The notes: generated by a model not told the origin, from the letters alone. A stretch of 64,000 nt of DNA from Papilionanthe hookeriana x Papilionanthe teres (GCA_022702705.1 JAKZJZ010000086.1:30137-94136); one strand, 5' to 3'; counted from the first letter of the stretch, positions 1-12,147 are shown. Made by a program: numbers and translations.

Positions 1-1109
1 ATTTGATTGAGATTGAGAAAGAAGAAGAGTATGAGAGTAAGAAAAGATTTAGTGGGAGAGGGATAGAGAGCACGAGGAGAGAGAAGAGCTAGAGATATTT
101 ACTCTCCCTCTCTTTCATTCTCTCTTCCCCACTTTAACTCTTTCTCGCTCTTCTATCCTCCTATCTCTTTTTAGTTTCTTCTTGGTCCCTTTCATACTCT
201 TAACCCCTCTTTTAATTTTTTCTAACTTTTTTCTCTCTTGTTTTTTCTCACACTCTCTCTCGCACTATTTCTCTTGCTCTCACTCGCTATCCGTTGTCCA
301 TCTTTCTTTCTCTCCAACTCACTCCTTTTTCTATCCTCTTTTACGCCCTGCTATTTCCATCTCTCTTATCTCTCAGTCGATTCTCTATTTTCTCTTTCTT
401 ACTCTCACTAACACTATACTCTTTCCTCACACACACAAAACACACTCTTTGTCACTGCCGCTCTAACTCTCTCACTTCCTCTATCCACCTCTCTCTCATT
501 CTCTCTCCCTCCCTCTCTCATTCCCTCTCCCACTCTCTTTCTCTCACATTCTCTTGCTCTTTATTCTCTCTCTAATGAGTGAGTGAGTAAGAACGGGAGA
601 GCGAGTGAATAAGAGGTAAAGAGAATAATAGATAGAGAGTGATAGACAACGGGAGGGAGAGGAAGAGGGAGAGAGGAAGAGAAAAAGAGAGAGTGAAGAG
701 AGTGAGGGCAAGAGTGAAAGAGAGAGAAATAGAGAGCTAGAGAAAGAGAATATTAAGAGAGACTCTTCCTCTGTCTTCTATCTCTCTCTTCCTTAAGAGA
801 GAGTAGGATTGAGGGAGAGGGGGATCTCTCTATCTCTCCACCCTCTATATTTCTCACTCTTTCCATCTCACTCACTCATGCTCTTTCTACCTTTCACCAC
901 TCACTCTCACTACTCTATCTTTCAATCTCAAGAGAGATCAACCTTTCTTTCTCTCTTACAATTACATTTTATCACTTTGAGTGAGAGGGGAGAATGATGG
1001 AGAAAGAGGGTGAGATATGGAGATGTCTCTCCTGCTTTCTTAAACTTGAAGAAGCTCCCCCCATTTTTCTCTTTTTTCTCTCAATCTTTCTCTCTCTCTC
1101 CCTCTCAGA
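1..1109. repeat. Short alternating purine/pyrimidine blocks at the window edge
   Basis: The + strand is GA-rich at 1-100, CT-rich at about 101-575 and GA-rich at 576-757. From 758 to 1109 it is a patchwork of blocks of a few tens to about 150 bases. No coding potential is credible: the open frames are Ser/Leu/Phe/His-rich translations of the CT strand. I could not place this stretch confidently in either repeat family. Confidence 0.7.
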
Positions 1110-2350
1110 AAGGAGGGACTTGGAGGGAGGGAGAAAAAGAGAGAGAGGAAGAGAGAAAGAGAATGTAAGTGAGGTAGGGAAGGATGATGGTAGTGAGAGA
1201 ATGAGATAGAGAGGGTGTGGATGGAGAAAGAACTTGAGAGTGAGAGAGAGATAGGTGAGAGAGGGAGAGAGAGGGTGGTAGGAAAGGAAAGAGTGAATGA
1301 GAGTAATGAGTCATAGATTGTGAGAGAATAAAAGAAAGATGATAGAAAGAGTGAGAGAGAATGAGTAAAAAAAGTGTGAGAGAGAGCGAGCAAAAGAAAG
1401 GGAGAGAAAGTGAGGAAAGGAGCGAGAGAGGTAGTGGGAGAACAAAAAAAAGAGAGGGAAGGAGAGTATAAGAGAGAGGTTGATGAGCAATTTAGAGAGA
1501 GGGTAAGGAAGAGAAAGAGAGAGAGAGATAAGGAGGGATGGAGGGAATGAGAGAACTACAGAGAGATTGAGAAGAGGGTGTGTGATAGAGAGCGAGTAGT
1601 AAGAGAGGGTGTAGGAATGAGGGAGAAAGGGAGAGTGGGAGATAGGTAGAGACGATGAGAGAGTATGTGTTTAAAAGATTTATAGAGAGAGTGGATGAGA
1701 GAGAGACAGAATAAGGATAGAGATAGAGAGTAAGACAGAAGAGCACGAGCTAGATAGAGTGAGAGATGAGAGAGGAGAGTAAAAGGGTGGGTGTGGGAGA
1801 AAGAGTGTGAGAGGCAACGAGAGAGAGGGAGGTTGAGAGAGATAGGAATATGGTTTAGATAAGGAGGGACACATGGAGGGAGGGGAAAAAGATAAAAATA
1901 GAGAGAGTGGGAGAGAGAGAGAGAGAGAGAGAGATAAAAAATGATAGAAAGAGTGTAGAATGAGAGAAGAGGAGTGAGGAAGAGAGTGAGTGGGAGAGAG
2001 GAAAAAAAGAGGCTGGGAGAGAGAGCGTTTAAGAGAGGGAGCAAGAGAGAGAGTGAGAGGGAGAGAGAAGAGTGAGTGATATAAGAGAGACCTATACATA
2101 GTGATAGATGGAGGGATAAAATGAGAATTAAGTGAGAGAGTGAGAGAGAGGAGTGAGAATAAGAAAAGGGAAGATTGAAAGATTTTGAGAGAGTGTGTGT
2201 GTGAGAAAGTGAGGGAGGGATGAAGGTGAAAGATTTTGAGAGAGATTGAGAGAGAGAGGGAAAAGAAGAGTGAGTTAGAGGGCAAAATAAGGAAAGAAGA
2301 GAGAGTGAGAGAAGGAAGATAGAGAAAAAATTATTGAAGTACATAATGAA
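1110..2350. repeat. GA-rich array block, not assigned to a family
   Basis: A 1.2 kb block is almost entirely A and G on the + strand, interrupted mainly by single T residues. The block ends abruptly near 2350, where the sequence becomes CT-rich. The minus strand carries open frames of up to 262 codons, rich in Ser and Leu, because a pyrimidine strand cannot easily form TAA, TAG or TGA. I see no gene here. Confidence 0.75.
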
Positions 2351-3240
2351 ACAAGGATCTCTCTCACTACTACCCTCTCTCCCTCACATCCTCACACACT
2401 CTCTCTCCCTCTCTCTCTCTCTCTCTCCCGTTCTCCTTATCTCATTTGCTCCCTCACTTCTCTCACTTCCCCTTGCTCACACACACGCACTCTCCCTTCA
2501 TATCTCTCACTCATTGTCACACTTCTCTTTTCCTCCAGTCTCTCTGACTGTCTCTCTCTCCTATTCCTTGTCCATCCCTTCTTCTCTCTCAGCCCTCACT
2601 CCCTCTCCCTATCTGATCTCTTACTCTTTTGACTATTGCTCTTTCCCTCCTCTCTATCTTCCTTTTCTCTCTCTCTCTCCATATCTCTCTCATATTCTCT
2701 ACTCCTCTCCCCCTTCTCTTACTCTCACTCTCACTCTCTCCCTCCTCTTTGACATATTCCTCTCTCTACTCACGCCCTCTCTCACTTTCCTCTCTCCTTC
2801 CCTCATTCGCTCACTTTCTATTCTTTTTATTTCTCTCTTTACCTCTCGATAGCTTTATGTTTCTTTATCTCTAAAATTGTATCCCTCTCCCATACTGTCC
2901 TTATTTTTCTCTATAATTTTATCTCACTTGCTTCCTTTCTCTTTCACTCACTCGCTATTCTCTCTTGATCTTTCTTTCTCTAATCTCCTTCTAGATCTCC
3001 ATCTCTCCATCCCTCCCCTCTCTCATTGCCTCTACCTTCTCTTTACCAATCTATCTCTCTCACACTCTCTTCTCTCTCACTCTATCAATTTCTATCTCTC
3101 CATTTACCTCTCTACCTTTATCATGTTCTCTCTCCCTCCCCCTCTCTTCCCCTCACTTCTCCCTCCCTCTATCTCTCTTCCTATCTCTATCTCTATATAC
3201 TCCCTCTATATACTCTCTACCGCTCTCTCTCCCCTATCAC
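2351..3240. repeat. CT-rich array block, not assigned to a family
   Basis: A 0.9 kb block is CT-rich on the + strand and starts with a (CT)n-like run near 2400-2430. It ends at 3240 in the switch to a GA-rich block, around a short CACAGAGTGAGAG junction. I found no landmark words tying it to other copies, although diverged copies could be missed by eye. No gene. Confidence 0.7.
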
Positions 3241-6200
3241 AGAGTGAGAGAAAAATAAAGAGGGAAAGAGGAGAGTATGAAAGAGATAAAGTAAGAGACT
3301 GTGAGTGAGAGAAGCTGAAGAGAGAGAGTGGGTAAGAGAAAAGGAGGAAGAGTGAGAATGATAGATGGAGCAAGAGATAGAGTTTGGGAGGGAGAGTGAG
3401 ATAGAGAGAGGGAGATAGAAAGGGACAGAGAGGGTGCAAGAGGGAAAGTGAGAGAGAAGGGAGTGACGTAGTAAGTGTGAGTGTGAAATAAAAGAGAGTG
3501 AGGGATCGAGGAGGGGAGAGAGTGACAAAGAGAGAGAGAAATAGGGAAAGTATAGAAAGAAAGAGGAAAGAGAGGGCAAGAGAGTGAGGCAGAAAAGGGC
3601 CAAAATAGAGAAAAAACAAAGATAGATGAAATAGAGAGTGAGAGAGAGAGAGCAAGAGAGGGAGTGAAGATACAAATTAAAGAGTGAGCGGGAGAGAGAG
3701 GGAGAGAGGGTAAGGCAGAAACACAGAGAGAAGAGAGTCTAAAGGAAGATAGAGCAAAGGATATTGAGCGAAAGCTAGAGAGAGGGAGACATAGAGGGAG
3801 ATATGGAGAGAGAGAGGTAGGGCAAGAGGGAGATAGAGAGAGACTGAATTAATGAAAAAGGAAGAGAGGGAGAGAGGAAGAGTGTGAGAGATGGGTTGAG
3901 AAAAAGAGCGAGTAAAGTGATAAGAGAGTAATGAAAGAGAGCAATAGAGAGTGTGAGTGGGAGAGAACGAGAGAGAGCAATTGAGAAAGAAAAAGTGATA
4001 AAGCTAAAACAGAAAAAAAGAGTGAGAGGAGTGGTGAGAAGGAGATAGATAGATGGAGGGAGTCAGAGGGGTGGAAGAGAGTGGGAGTGTGTTAAGAAGA
4101 GAGTGGGTGTGAGAGAGGAAGAGAGAGTGAATGAAGAGAGAGAGAGTGGGAGAGAGGGGATATAGAATGAGATTTAGTGGGAGAGAGAAAGGGATGAAGT
4201 GGAAGAGAGTGAGAGCGAGAGATGGGCAGAGTGTGATCAAAAGAAAGAAGAGCAAGAGATAGAGAGAAAGTGGAAGGGAAGATAGGAAGCAAGAGAGTCA
4301 AGGAGAGAGGGAGAGAAATATTAAGAGGAGAGAGTGGAGTGAGAGCAGTAGAAAAGAGCGTAAGTGTTAGAGAGTAAAAATGGAGTGAGAAAGAGAGAAG
4401 GAATGAGGGAGTAAGAGTGAGGGTGAAACTGTAGAGAGAGGAAGAGGGAGAGAGAAAGGGAGAGAGAGAAATAGAGAGAGACTGAGGGAAGAGAGAGCGA
4501 GAGAGAGGGAATATGTGAGCGAGTGAGAGAGGGAGCAAGAGAGAGGAAGTAAAGAGAGCAGAAGAAAGAGAGGGATGAAGAGAGTGAAAGATGGAGGTAA
4601 GACGTTAGAGAGGCATAGAGGGATAAAGGGAGCGTCAATAAATAGAGACAAAGGACTGAAAGAGAGATAAAAAGTGGTGGAATAAAGTGTTAGAGAGAGG
4701 GAGAGAGTTAGTGTGAAGAGAGATAGAAGGAGGTAGTGAGAAGGTTTAAAGAAAGAGTATGAAAGGGAAAGAAAGACTGAGAAGAGAGACTGAGGGAAGA
4801 CGTAGTGAGAGTAAGTGAAGGGTAAAAAGTGAGGGAAAATGGGAGAATGTGGAGAGAGCGAGGGAGCAAGAGAGAGTGGGAGATGTAGAAGGATAAAGGG
4901 ATAGGGAGGGAGGAGAGAAGAGAGGGAATGAGAGATGGAGGGATGGAAGCAAGAGAGAGAGAGAGTGGGGGATAGAGTGAGAGAAAACTAAGAGAAAAGT
5001 AAAAAGAAAGAGCAACGAAGGAGAGTGTAACAAAGTCTATAAGAAAGAAAAGAGAATGAAGAGTGAGAAAGAGAGAGATTAAGAAAATAATAGCGAAAGG
5101 GATAGCTTGAGAAGAGAAAAAATGGAGCAAGGGAGGGAGGAGAGAGGGTGAGAGAGAAAGAACAAAAATGGTAACCGAGAGTGAGATATAAAACAAGCAA
5201 TAAATATAAAGAGGGTGAGAGGGAGAGAGATTGAGAGAGAGTGAGAGAGAGTGTATGAGTGTGTGAGATGAAGAGAGAAGAGTGATCAACATTAGCACTT
5301 CCTAGAAAGGGCACGAATGAGTGAGTGAGAATGATAGAGGGAGAGAGTGTGAGTGATAAAGAGAACAATAGCGAGAGAAAAATAGAAAAAGGGAGTGACA
5401 GAGAGATGAGTTTATAAGAAAGGGAAAGAGAGAGAGGGACAAGAGATAAAAAAGATATTGGGAGGTGGGAAGGGAGAGATAGAGAACGAGTGTAAGGAAA
5501 GAGATAGAGAGCGAGAGAACTGAAAGAGTGGGGGAGAGATCAAGAGAGAGATATAGATAGAGAAGGATTAATTGAGAACAAGTGTAAGGAAAAGAGAGAG
5601 AGAAAGAGGAGACAGATAGAAGAAGGGAGAGAGAGAGAATGAGAGAGATAGGTGTGAGAGAATGAGAAATAATGAGAGAAGAGAGATGGATCAAGAAGCA
5701 CAAAGGTTGGAGAGAGAGGTTTGTATGAGGCATAGGGAGAGAGAGATTGAGCAGAGAGAGATTTTGTGTGTGTGAGGAAAAGAGAGTAAGAGAGAAACCT
5801 AAGAGAAAAAGTTAAGGAAGTGTGAGTAATAAAGTAGAAAGAAAGAGAGAAAAAATTGTGAGAAAGAGAGAGAAAGGGATTGAAGAAGTGTGAGTGAGAG
5901 AGATATAGGAGGGAAGAAGAATGAGGGAAGGTTGAGAAAGAGAGAGCGAGTGAGAGAATGGGGGAGGGAGAATAAGAGAATGAGAAAGAGAATGAGAGAG
6001 ATAATGAGATAGACATGGAGAGAGACGGAGATTCAGGAAGGGATAGAGGGAGAGAGTGTGTGAGAGAGAGAGGGAGAAGGAGGGATGTGAGAGAAATAGA
6101 GAAAAAGGGTGGGTAATTGAGGAAGTGAAAAGAGAGAAGAGTAAAAGAGAAGTTAACAGAGAATAAAGAGTGAGAGCTAGATAGCGATAGAAAGTGGAAG

Positions 6201-6485
6201 AGATAACAGAGAGTGTGAAAGAGATAAATAAAGGGAGTAAGAGTGACAGTGAAGCTAAGAGAGAGTAAGAGAAAAGAAGCAAGAGATAGATGGAGCAAGA
6301 GAGATTTAGGGATGGATAGAGAGAAAAAATGAAAGAGAAAAAGAGATTATAAGAGAGAGAGGCTAGTTAGTAAGAGTAAGAGTAAAATTTAAAAGAGTGA
6401 GGGAGCGAGGAGGAGAGAGAGACAAAGCGAGAAATAATGGAATGTGAGAAAAGTGAGGGAAAGAAAGAAAAGAATGGTGAGTGAG
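3241..6485. repeat. Family B copy 1, purine strand on top
   Basis: This GA-rich block carries the family B landmark words in order: attaatgaa near 3848, the TCCTAGA...GAATGAGTGAG region near 5301-5325, and gatagcgatagaaagtgg near 6180. The same words appear at about 41,441, 42,892 and 43,798, a nearly constant offset of 37.58-37.62 kb. This shows a collinear diverged copy rather than chance similarity of low-complexity DNA. It breaks off at gtgagtgaggaa (about 6480), where a CT-rich block begins. Minus-strand open frames are low-complexity artefacts. Confidence 0.75.
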
Positions 6486-8108
6486 GAATCTACCTCCCTC
6501 CTTATCGCTCAACACTCTCTCATTTTTCCTCACTTTTTACCCCTTACTCACTTACTTTTACTCCTTCCTGTTGTCTCTCTTCTTACTCTCTCTTCCTTTA
6601 CTGTTCCCACTCTCTTTAAATCCTCTCATTATCTCCTTCTATTTGACATTTTATTCAACCTGTTTTTATCTCTCTCTTAGTTCTCTGTCTCTATCTTTTG
6701 ATGCTTCCTTATCCCTCACTGCCTCTCTCTCGCTCTCTCTCCCTCTTTCACTCTCTTCATCCTTCTATTTCTCCTGCTTTCTGTATCTGCCTCCCTCTTG
6801 TTCTCTCTATCGCTTGCTCACACTTCCCTCTCTGTCGCTCTCTCTTCCCTCACTCTCTCTTCTCTTTATTTTTCTCTAACACTGTATCCCTTTCCCACTC
6901 CCTCTTCCTCTCTCTGTAGTTTCACTCTCACTTTACCCCCACATTCCTTCTCTCTTTCTCACTCCATGTTCACTCTCTCATACTAACTCTTCTTTCTACT
7001 GCTCACTCTTCACTATCTCCTCTTAATCTTTCTCTCCCTCTCTCCTCCACTCTCTTGTTTCCTTTGTTTCCTCCCCCTCTCTCTCCATCTCTTGCTCTTC
7101 TTTCTCTTGCTCACATACTCCGTCTCTCTTTCCCTCTCTCTCTTCCACTTCATACTCCTCTCTCTCCCACTAATTCTCATTTCATACCCCCTCTCCCCTG
7201 CTCTCCCAATCTCTCTTCATTCACTCTCTTCCTCTCTCACACCCATGATCTTCTTCTCTCACTCCCACTCTCTTCCACGCATCTGAATCCCTCCATCTTT
7301 TTCTCACATTCTCACTCTCTCCCTCTCTCTCTTTTCTTTATTTACGCATTATCACTTTTTCTTTCTCTATAGCTCTCTCTCTCTCTTTCTCTCTCACTCA
7401 CACTCTCTATTACTCTCTTTCATCACTCTCTTGGCACTTTACTCACTCTTTCTCTCAAACCATCTCTCACACTCTTCTTCTCCCACTCTCCCTCTTTCAT
7501 TAATTATGTCTCTCTCTATCTCCTTTTTACCCTCCCTTTGTTTCCATATTTCCCTCTATGTCTCCCTCTCTACTTCTCACATAATATCTTTTTCTCTATT
7601 ACTCTCTTTCATCACTCTCTTCTCATTGTATTTCTGCCTCACCCTCTCTCCCACTCTCTCTTCTGTTCACTCTTCAGTTCGTATCATCACTCTCTCTTTT
7701 GCTCTCTCTCTCACACTCTCTATTTCATCTCTCTTCATTGTTTATCTGCTCTCTTTGTCACCTTTCTGTCTCTCTCTTGCCCTTTCTTCAATCTCCCTCT
7801 CTTCTCTCTCTTTCCTCACTCTTTCTCTCCCACTATCTCCCACTCTATCTCACCCTACCTCCCTCACACACTCTCTCAATTTCTCCTACATGTCGCTCTT
7901 TCCCCTCATACCCATCTAATTATTTCTAATTTTCTCTCAAATATCTCTCTTTCCTCCTTGATCCCTCCATCTTTCAATACCTCCTTCTCACTCATTTTTC
8001 CTCTACCTATATAACTCTCCTCTATCTCCTCTTGCACTCACTCCTTCACTATCTCCTATTGCACTCACTCTTTCACTCACTCCTTCACTACCTCTATCTC
8101 CTCTTGCA
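6486..8108. repeat. Family B copy, inverted (pyrimidine strand on top)
   Basis: This CT-rich block reads as the reverse complement of 40,900-42,455. Paired landmarks keep a constant coordinate sum: 6526 with 42,420, 7913 with 41,040, and 8030 with 40,923 all add to 48,946-48,953. It is also inverted relative to the 5' half of copy 1 (ttcattaatta near 7500 pairs with attaatgaa at 3848). The two form a foldback with arms of about 1.55 kb. Homology to the array stops at about 8108, just before the retroelement. Confidence 0.8.
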
Positions 8109-8139
8109 CAAGTATCGAGTGAGATCTTACGCCTAGAAG

Positions 8140-8346
8140 ACGGACGGTTCTAGGGCTAGGAGGCTTGGGGACGATGAACGGATGCCGTTCATTCAATACA
8201 CGCGCGGACGGATGGCTCAGATGGCGTCGAACCAGGAGATGATACGTGAACCGCGGGCTGCGTGGCTTTGAGTAGGAAGGCGGCGTCGAATGGGAGCGCG
8301 CCGCGTGGTCGTTCGGAGATGCCGAGGATGACAGGGCGCCACGTGG
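8140..8346 (+). promoter_or_regulatory. GC-rich LTR head with palindrome and G-box-like site
   Basis: Just inside the putative LTR start is a ~200 bp GC-rich stretch that contrasts with everything around it. It contains TGAACGG-ATG-CCGTTCA, a perfect 7-bp inverted repeat at 8175-8191, and CCACGTGG at 8339-8346. CCACGTGG contains the CACGTG core bound by plant bZIP and bHLH factors. Such sites in an LTR U3 could drive transcription, but no TATA box or start site could be tied to them. Regulatory function is inference only. Confidence 0.3.
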
Positions 8347-8899
8347 ATAAGTAGGAAATTAGGTTATTTTCCTATTTATTTAATTACCAGAACTTGAAAA
8401 ATGCATAACTTTGTGTAGAAAAATCATAAAAATAAAATAAAAATACCCTCTTGCTCAGTGAACAGAGGAGAATAATGTGAAAAAGAAATCATTTAATTTC
8501 ATTGAGTATTTGAGTTTTAATAATTTATTTACTCTTTGCACATTTTCAATTCTCCATGCATGTATACAATTCACATGACATGAGACCATAGGGCTTTTGA
8601 AGCCTCTGAATTTGGGAACATTCCCTGAATTTTCCAAAGTCAGAAGCCATCCCTATGAAGAGTTATTGATTTTTCAACTCTAGGTTGCTAGTTTGAGTAT
8701 TTTAATTCCAATAATTATCATATTGTGAAATAAATTCTAGGAAAATTTGGTGATGTTTATTATGACTAGAGGAACCTAGGAAAATAGGTTTTGAATTAAT
8801 CCACTTGGAATAATCCTAATTGGCTTAAACACCCAAAATAGGTCCTTAATTAATTAGAGCTAATCATACATCAAATTGACTTGAAATCAATTCTCCACT

Positions 8900-9640
8900 G
8901 ACCTTCAGGATCAGAGGAACCCACCATAAAAATTTGAAGTCAATTGGACTTGGTTAGCCCCACCAAATGGGTTGATTAAACCTTTTAGCTAATTTAAACT
9001 TTAAAAATTCATAACTTTCAAAATACTTTTCAAAAATTCACCAAATTGGTTTCGGAGCCTCTCTGATATCAGAGGAATTTAATAAAAATAAAATTGCAAT
9101 TTTTCAAAAAAGTTGATTTTCTTACATTATTTTAATATTTTAATAATTAAAAAATAATAAAAATCACAAAAATAATAAAATTCACCAAAATGTCACATTT
9201 TGAATTTTAATCACTTAGGAACAATCCCCATATTTTTCTTAGGTCTCTATGATGAGATATTAAATTTTAAAGCCCTGGGGTGATTTTAAAATTAAAAAAA
9301 TGTATTTTCTAGCATTTCCACTAAAATAATTCTAATAAATCAAAGAAAAATCAGAAAATTGTAAATATTGATTCTCTGATTTCCTTGATATCAGAGAGAT
9401 TTTTGAAAAATATAAAATTCATTTTTCAACCTTTATTTTATTTTTAAATTAATTAATACTCCAAAACTCAAAATAATTATAATAAAAAGAATATAATTCA
9501 AAAAATCATCAAAATTGGTCCAAGTGATCCTCTGGTCATTAGAAATGTTCCATAATTTTTTTAAGGACAGAAACTTTCCCTTGGTCAGATTATTAAATTT
9601 TCCTTGGAAATCCCTATTTTCCACCAAAAATAATTACATA
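8900..9640 (+). repeat. Degenerate ~150-bp periodic repeats inside the LTR
   Basis: A loose motif recurs near 8905, 9060, 9244, 9375 and 9530: CTCTGATATCAGAGGAA or a decayed form, followed by an A-rich stretch such as AAAAATAAAAT. Spacings are roughly 140-185 bp. The copies at 9060 and 9375 are clearest, each with a TGATATCAGAG core. This reads as old tandem repeats within the LTR. The exact unit length needs a dot plot. Confidence 0.4.
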
Positions 9641-10199
9641 AATAAATTAAATACAGAGAAATCACATTTTCTCCTGCCTTTATTGACATATGAGTGAAGT
9701 CACATAAAAATTTCAAGTTCATTTAAGCTCAATTTAGTGAGTTATGAAATTATTAAGCTTGAAGGGCAAAATGGTAATTAAAATTTTAACCTTTAATTAA
9801 AACTTTAGGCTTAATAAAATTAAAGAGAAAAGTATTTGATCCTAATCTGATTTGGATGATTGAAATTTGAATAATAAGGGTAGAAACCTATTAAACAATT
9901 TAAAAATAATTGAAATAAACCTTAATTAAATAATTGATTAAATTTTGAAGAATAATAAAATTGGAATTATTAAAATAGGGATATTATTAGGAAGAGATTT
10001 GTTCTTTAATTTAAGAATCCCTAAATTAATCATCTCAATAATATTTAATTCCTAATTAAAATGTTAATCCCCATTTAAGATTTAAAATGCTAAAAGACTT
10101 AATCATTAAATTAAATCCTTTTAAAATTTCAATTAAATTAATACTTTAATAATTTAAATTAAATCATCTTTAAAACATTAAAAAAATAATAAAATATTA

Positions 10200-10385
10200 A
10201 ATTAAAATTAAAAATAAAATTAAATTAAAAATTAAATTAAATTAAATTAAATTAAATTAAATTAAATTAAATTAAATTAAATTAAATTAAATCAAATTAA
10301 ATTAAATTAAATCAAATTAAATTAAATTAAATTAAATCATATTAAATTAAAGTAAATTAAATTAAAGTTAAATTAAATTGAATTA
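10200..10385 (+). repeat. (AAATT)n pentanucleotide microsatellite in the LTR
   Basis: About 185 bp of near-uninterrupted AAATT units, with a few substitutions (ATCAAATT, AGTAAATT) mostly towards the right-hand end. It lies in an already AT-rich part of the putative LTR and probably expanded by slippage. Confidence 0.9.
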
Positions 10386-10746
10386 AAAATAACATCACCT
10401 AAGACATAAAGAAATTCAAAAATAAATATAAAGCAACTTGAACACTATTCCAAACTTAAACCCGTTAACTGAAATTAAATTAAATCACAAACCATTTGAA
10501 CATCAATTTGCCCTCAAAAGTTTTGTTGTCATGACTCCTAAATAAAACGTTAAGTGAAATGTTATTTCCCTCATAGGATATTCAAATGTCCTAGTTCACT
10601 GAGTAAGATAACAACAAAACTTGAATTCCCGGACGATTAATTCATTTGTATGATTAAATTCATTTGGACTTAAAACAATTCTAGCAATATTGAAAAGATG
10701 TTTAAGATTCTTCTTAAACACTTTCTCGATATGATAGGATGTTTAT

Positions 10747-10773
10747 AAGAACAAGCTGAACTTAATTGTTCTT
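10747..10773 (+). repeat. Perfect inverted repeat, 8-bp arms
   Basis: AAGAACAA at 10,747-10,754 pairs with TTGTTCTT at 10,766-10,773 across an 11-nt loop. It is one of a series of hairpins in the 3' half of the putative LTR. Confidence 0.5.
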
Positions 10774-11284
10774 TGATGAAGAAAATCATCCTTAAACCAA
10801 AACACAAGAACACTAGACGTCATAGGAGATGACTAGCTACGAGGATTAGGAACTTGGTAGAAAACCATAACCCTTCCCTTAGTTTTACCTAGGAACTTGT
10901 TCTAAATGCTTAAATATTCTAAATTGTGTTTGAGCGCAGCTTGGGATGACGGGAAGACCCTCTAGGTACGCTTTTATTTTGTTGCAATTTACTTTATTGC
11001 AATTTACTTAATCACATCGCACTTACTTTTCTTGCATGATAAACAACTGTTGCATGAAAACCCACACTTTTAGGATAGTCCCTAAAACTGAAACCAAAAC
11101 TAAATTAAAAGTCATTACAAGATAAAATTCACCGCCACAACATTTCAAAATATAAAACAACTCAAAATTTAATCACAAACAGAACACAAAACTGCAATTA
11201 CAAATAAATTAAAATGTCTTATTGGATGATCGGGAATACCTCGGATGATGTAACCTACGTGTTGCTAACGGGATTTCCCACGGT

Positions 11285-11311
11285 CTAAATGAAAGTGTGG
11301 AAATCATTTAG
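11285..11311 (+). repeat. Perfect inverted repeat, 8-bp arms
   Basis: CTAAATGA at 11,285-11,292 pairs with TCATTTAG at 11,304-11,311 across an 11-nt loop. Confidence 0.5.
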
Positions 11312-11590
11312 TTGAGTTTAGCAAATTCATCTTGACTAAGTGATGGAACCTTGGGATCTTAACCGGTGTTGTTATAATCAACTTTAAGATTTGTTGTAAT
11401 TAAAACATGAAAAACACTTGGAAATTAAGAATTTCTCTAAACCAAAACACTTTTCTCATCTCCTGATTTATGACTTCTAAAACTAAACCTCTGCAACAAC
11501 AAGGAGCTCGGAGCATGATGGGCAGCACGACCATCGTCATCAGCAAAACCTGAATCTACTTCAACAAAACTTTCTTAAGAATTAAATAAC

Positions 11591-11770
11591 TAAGTCATAG
11601 GACTTCGAGGTAGTTTGTCTAGTGCAACATAAATCCTCAACCTTTTGTTAGGCATTTGCATTGCAAATTAAGCTCTAACAGGTCTTAGGATTCCGAGGTA
11701 GTCGTCCGATACGACATAAACCCTCACATCTTCGAGGCTATTTGTATGATTTTATCATACAAATATAAGT
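11591..11770 (+). repeat. Two-copy degenerate tandem repeat in the LTR
   Basis: The segment with TAGGACTTCGAGGTAGT at 11,598 recurs as TAGGATTCCGAGGTAGT at 11,686. In both copies it is followed by a related ACATAAA(C/T)CCTCA segment. The period is about 88 bp. Confidence 0.6.
11739..11765 (+). repeat. Perfect inverted repeat, 12-bp arms
   Basis: TATTTGTATGAT at 11,739-11,750 pairs exactly with ATCATACAAATA at 11,754-11,765 across a 3-nt TTT loop. This is the strongest hairpin of the LTR. Confidence 0.7.
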
Positions 11771-12033
11771 CCTAATTAATTAAAATTGGCAAGATCAAAA
11801 CATTAAATAAATATTAGGACTTTCCTAAATTCAAGCCAAACAATAGGATAGTCGGGAAATTACCTAAGTTTGCTTCGAATCTGTAATTTCTCCTACCTTT
11901 CTTCCTTTGAATTCCCAAAACAAAATGTTCCAAACTTGATCCATTCCCTATTGAAATTCCAAAATTCAATCCCTTGAAAACTTAAACTTTGAGATTCTTG
12001 AGAGCAGAACTACTGATTATTATCGAGAGTTTT

Positions 12034-12057
12034 CTTAAGTGATTCTCGTCACTTAAG
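12034..12057 (+). repeat. Perfect inverted repeat, 9-bp arms
   Basis: CTTAAGTGA at 12,034-12,042 pairs with TCACTTAAG at 12,049-12,057 across a 6-nt loop. Confidence 0.6.
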
Positions 12058-12117
12058 ATGTAATTAACTATAGGGGCTTGCCCTTATAGGGAATTTTAAG
12101 AACCAAGGTAATATAAA

Positions 12118-12147
12118 CCCTGCTTAATTCATTTATATTAAGCAGGG
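12118..12147 (+). repeat. Perfect inverted repeat, 11-bp arms
   Basis: CCCTGCTTAAT at 12,118-12,128 pairs with ATTAAGCAGGG at 12,137-12,147 across an 8-nt loop. Immediately upstream (about 12,068-12,090) is an imperfect stem, CTATAGGGG with CCCTTATAG. Neither is followed by a T-run, and a bacterial-type terminator is irrelevant in a plant. Confidence 0.65.

Noticed and set aside
8109..8119. Target-site duplication flanking the element
   Set aside because: The 3' end of the element is missing and the two flanks belong to different repeat families, so no duplication can exist at 15,297.
8455..8637. 60-codon minus-strand open frame in the LTR
   Set aside because: Short, within an AT-rich non-coding LTR, with no recognisable domain or codon bias.
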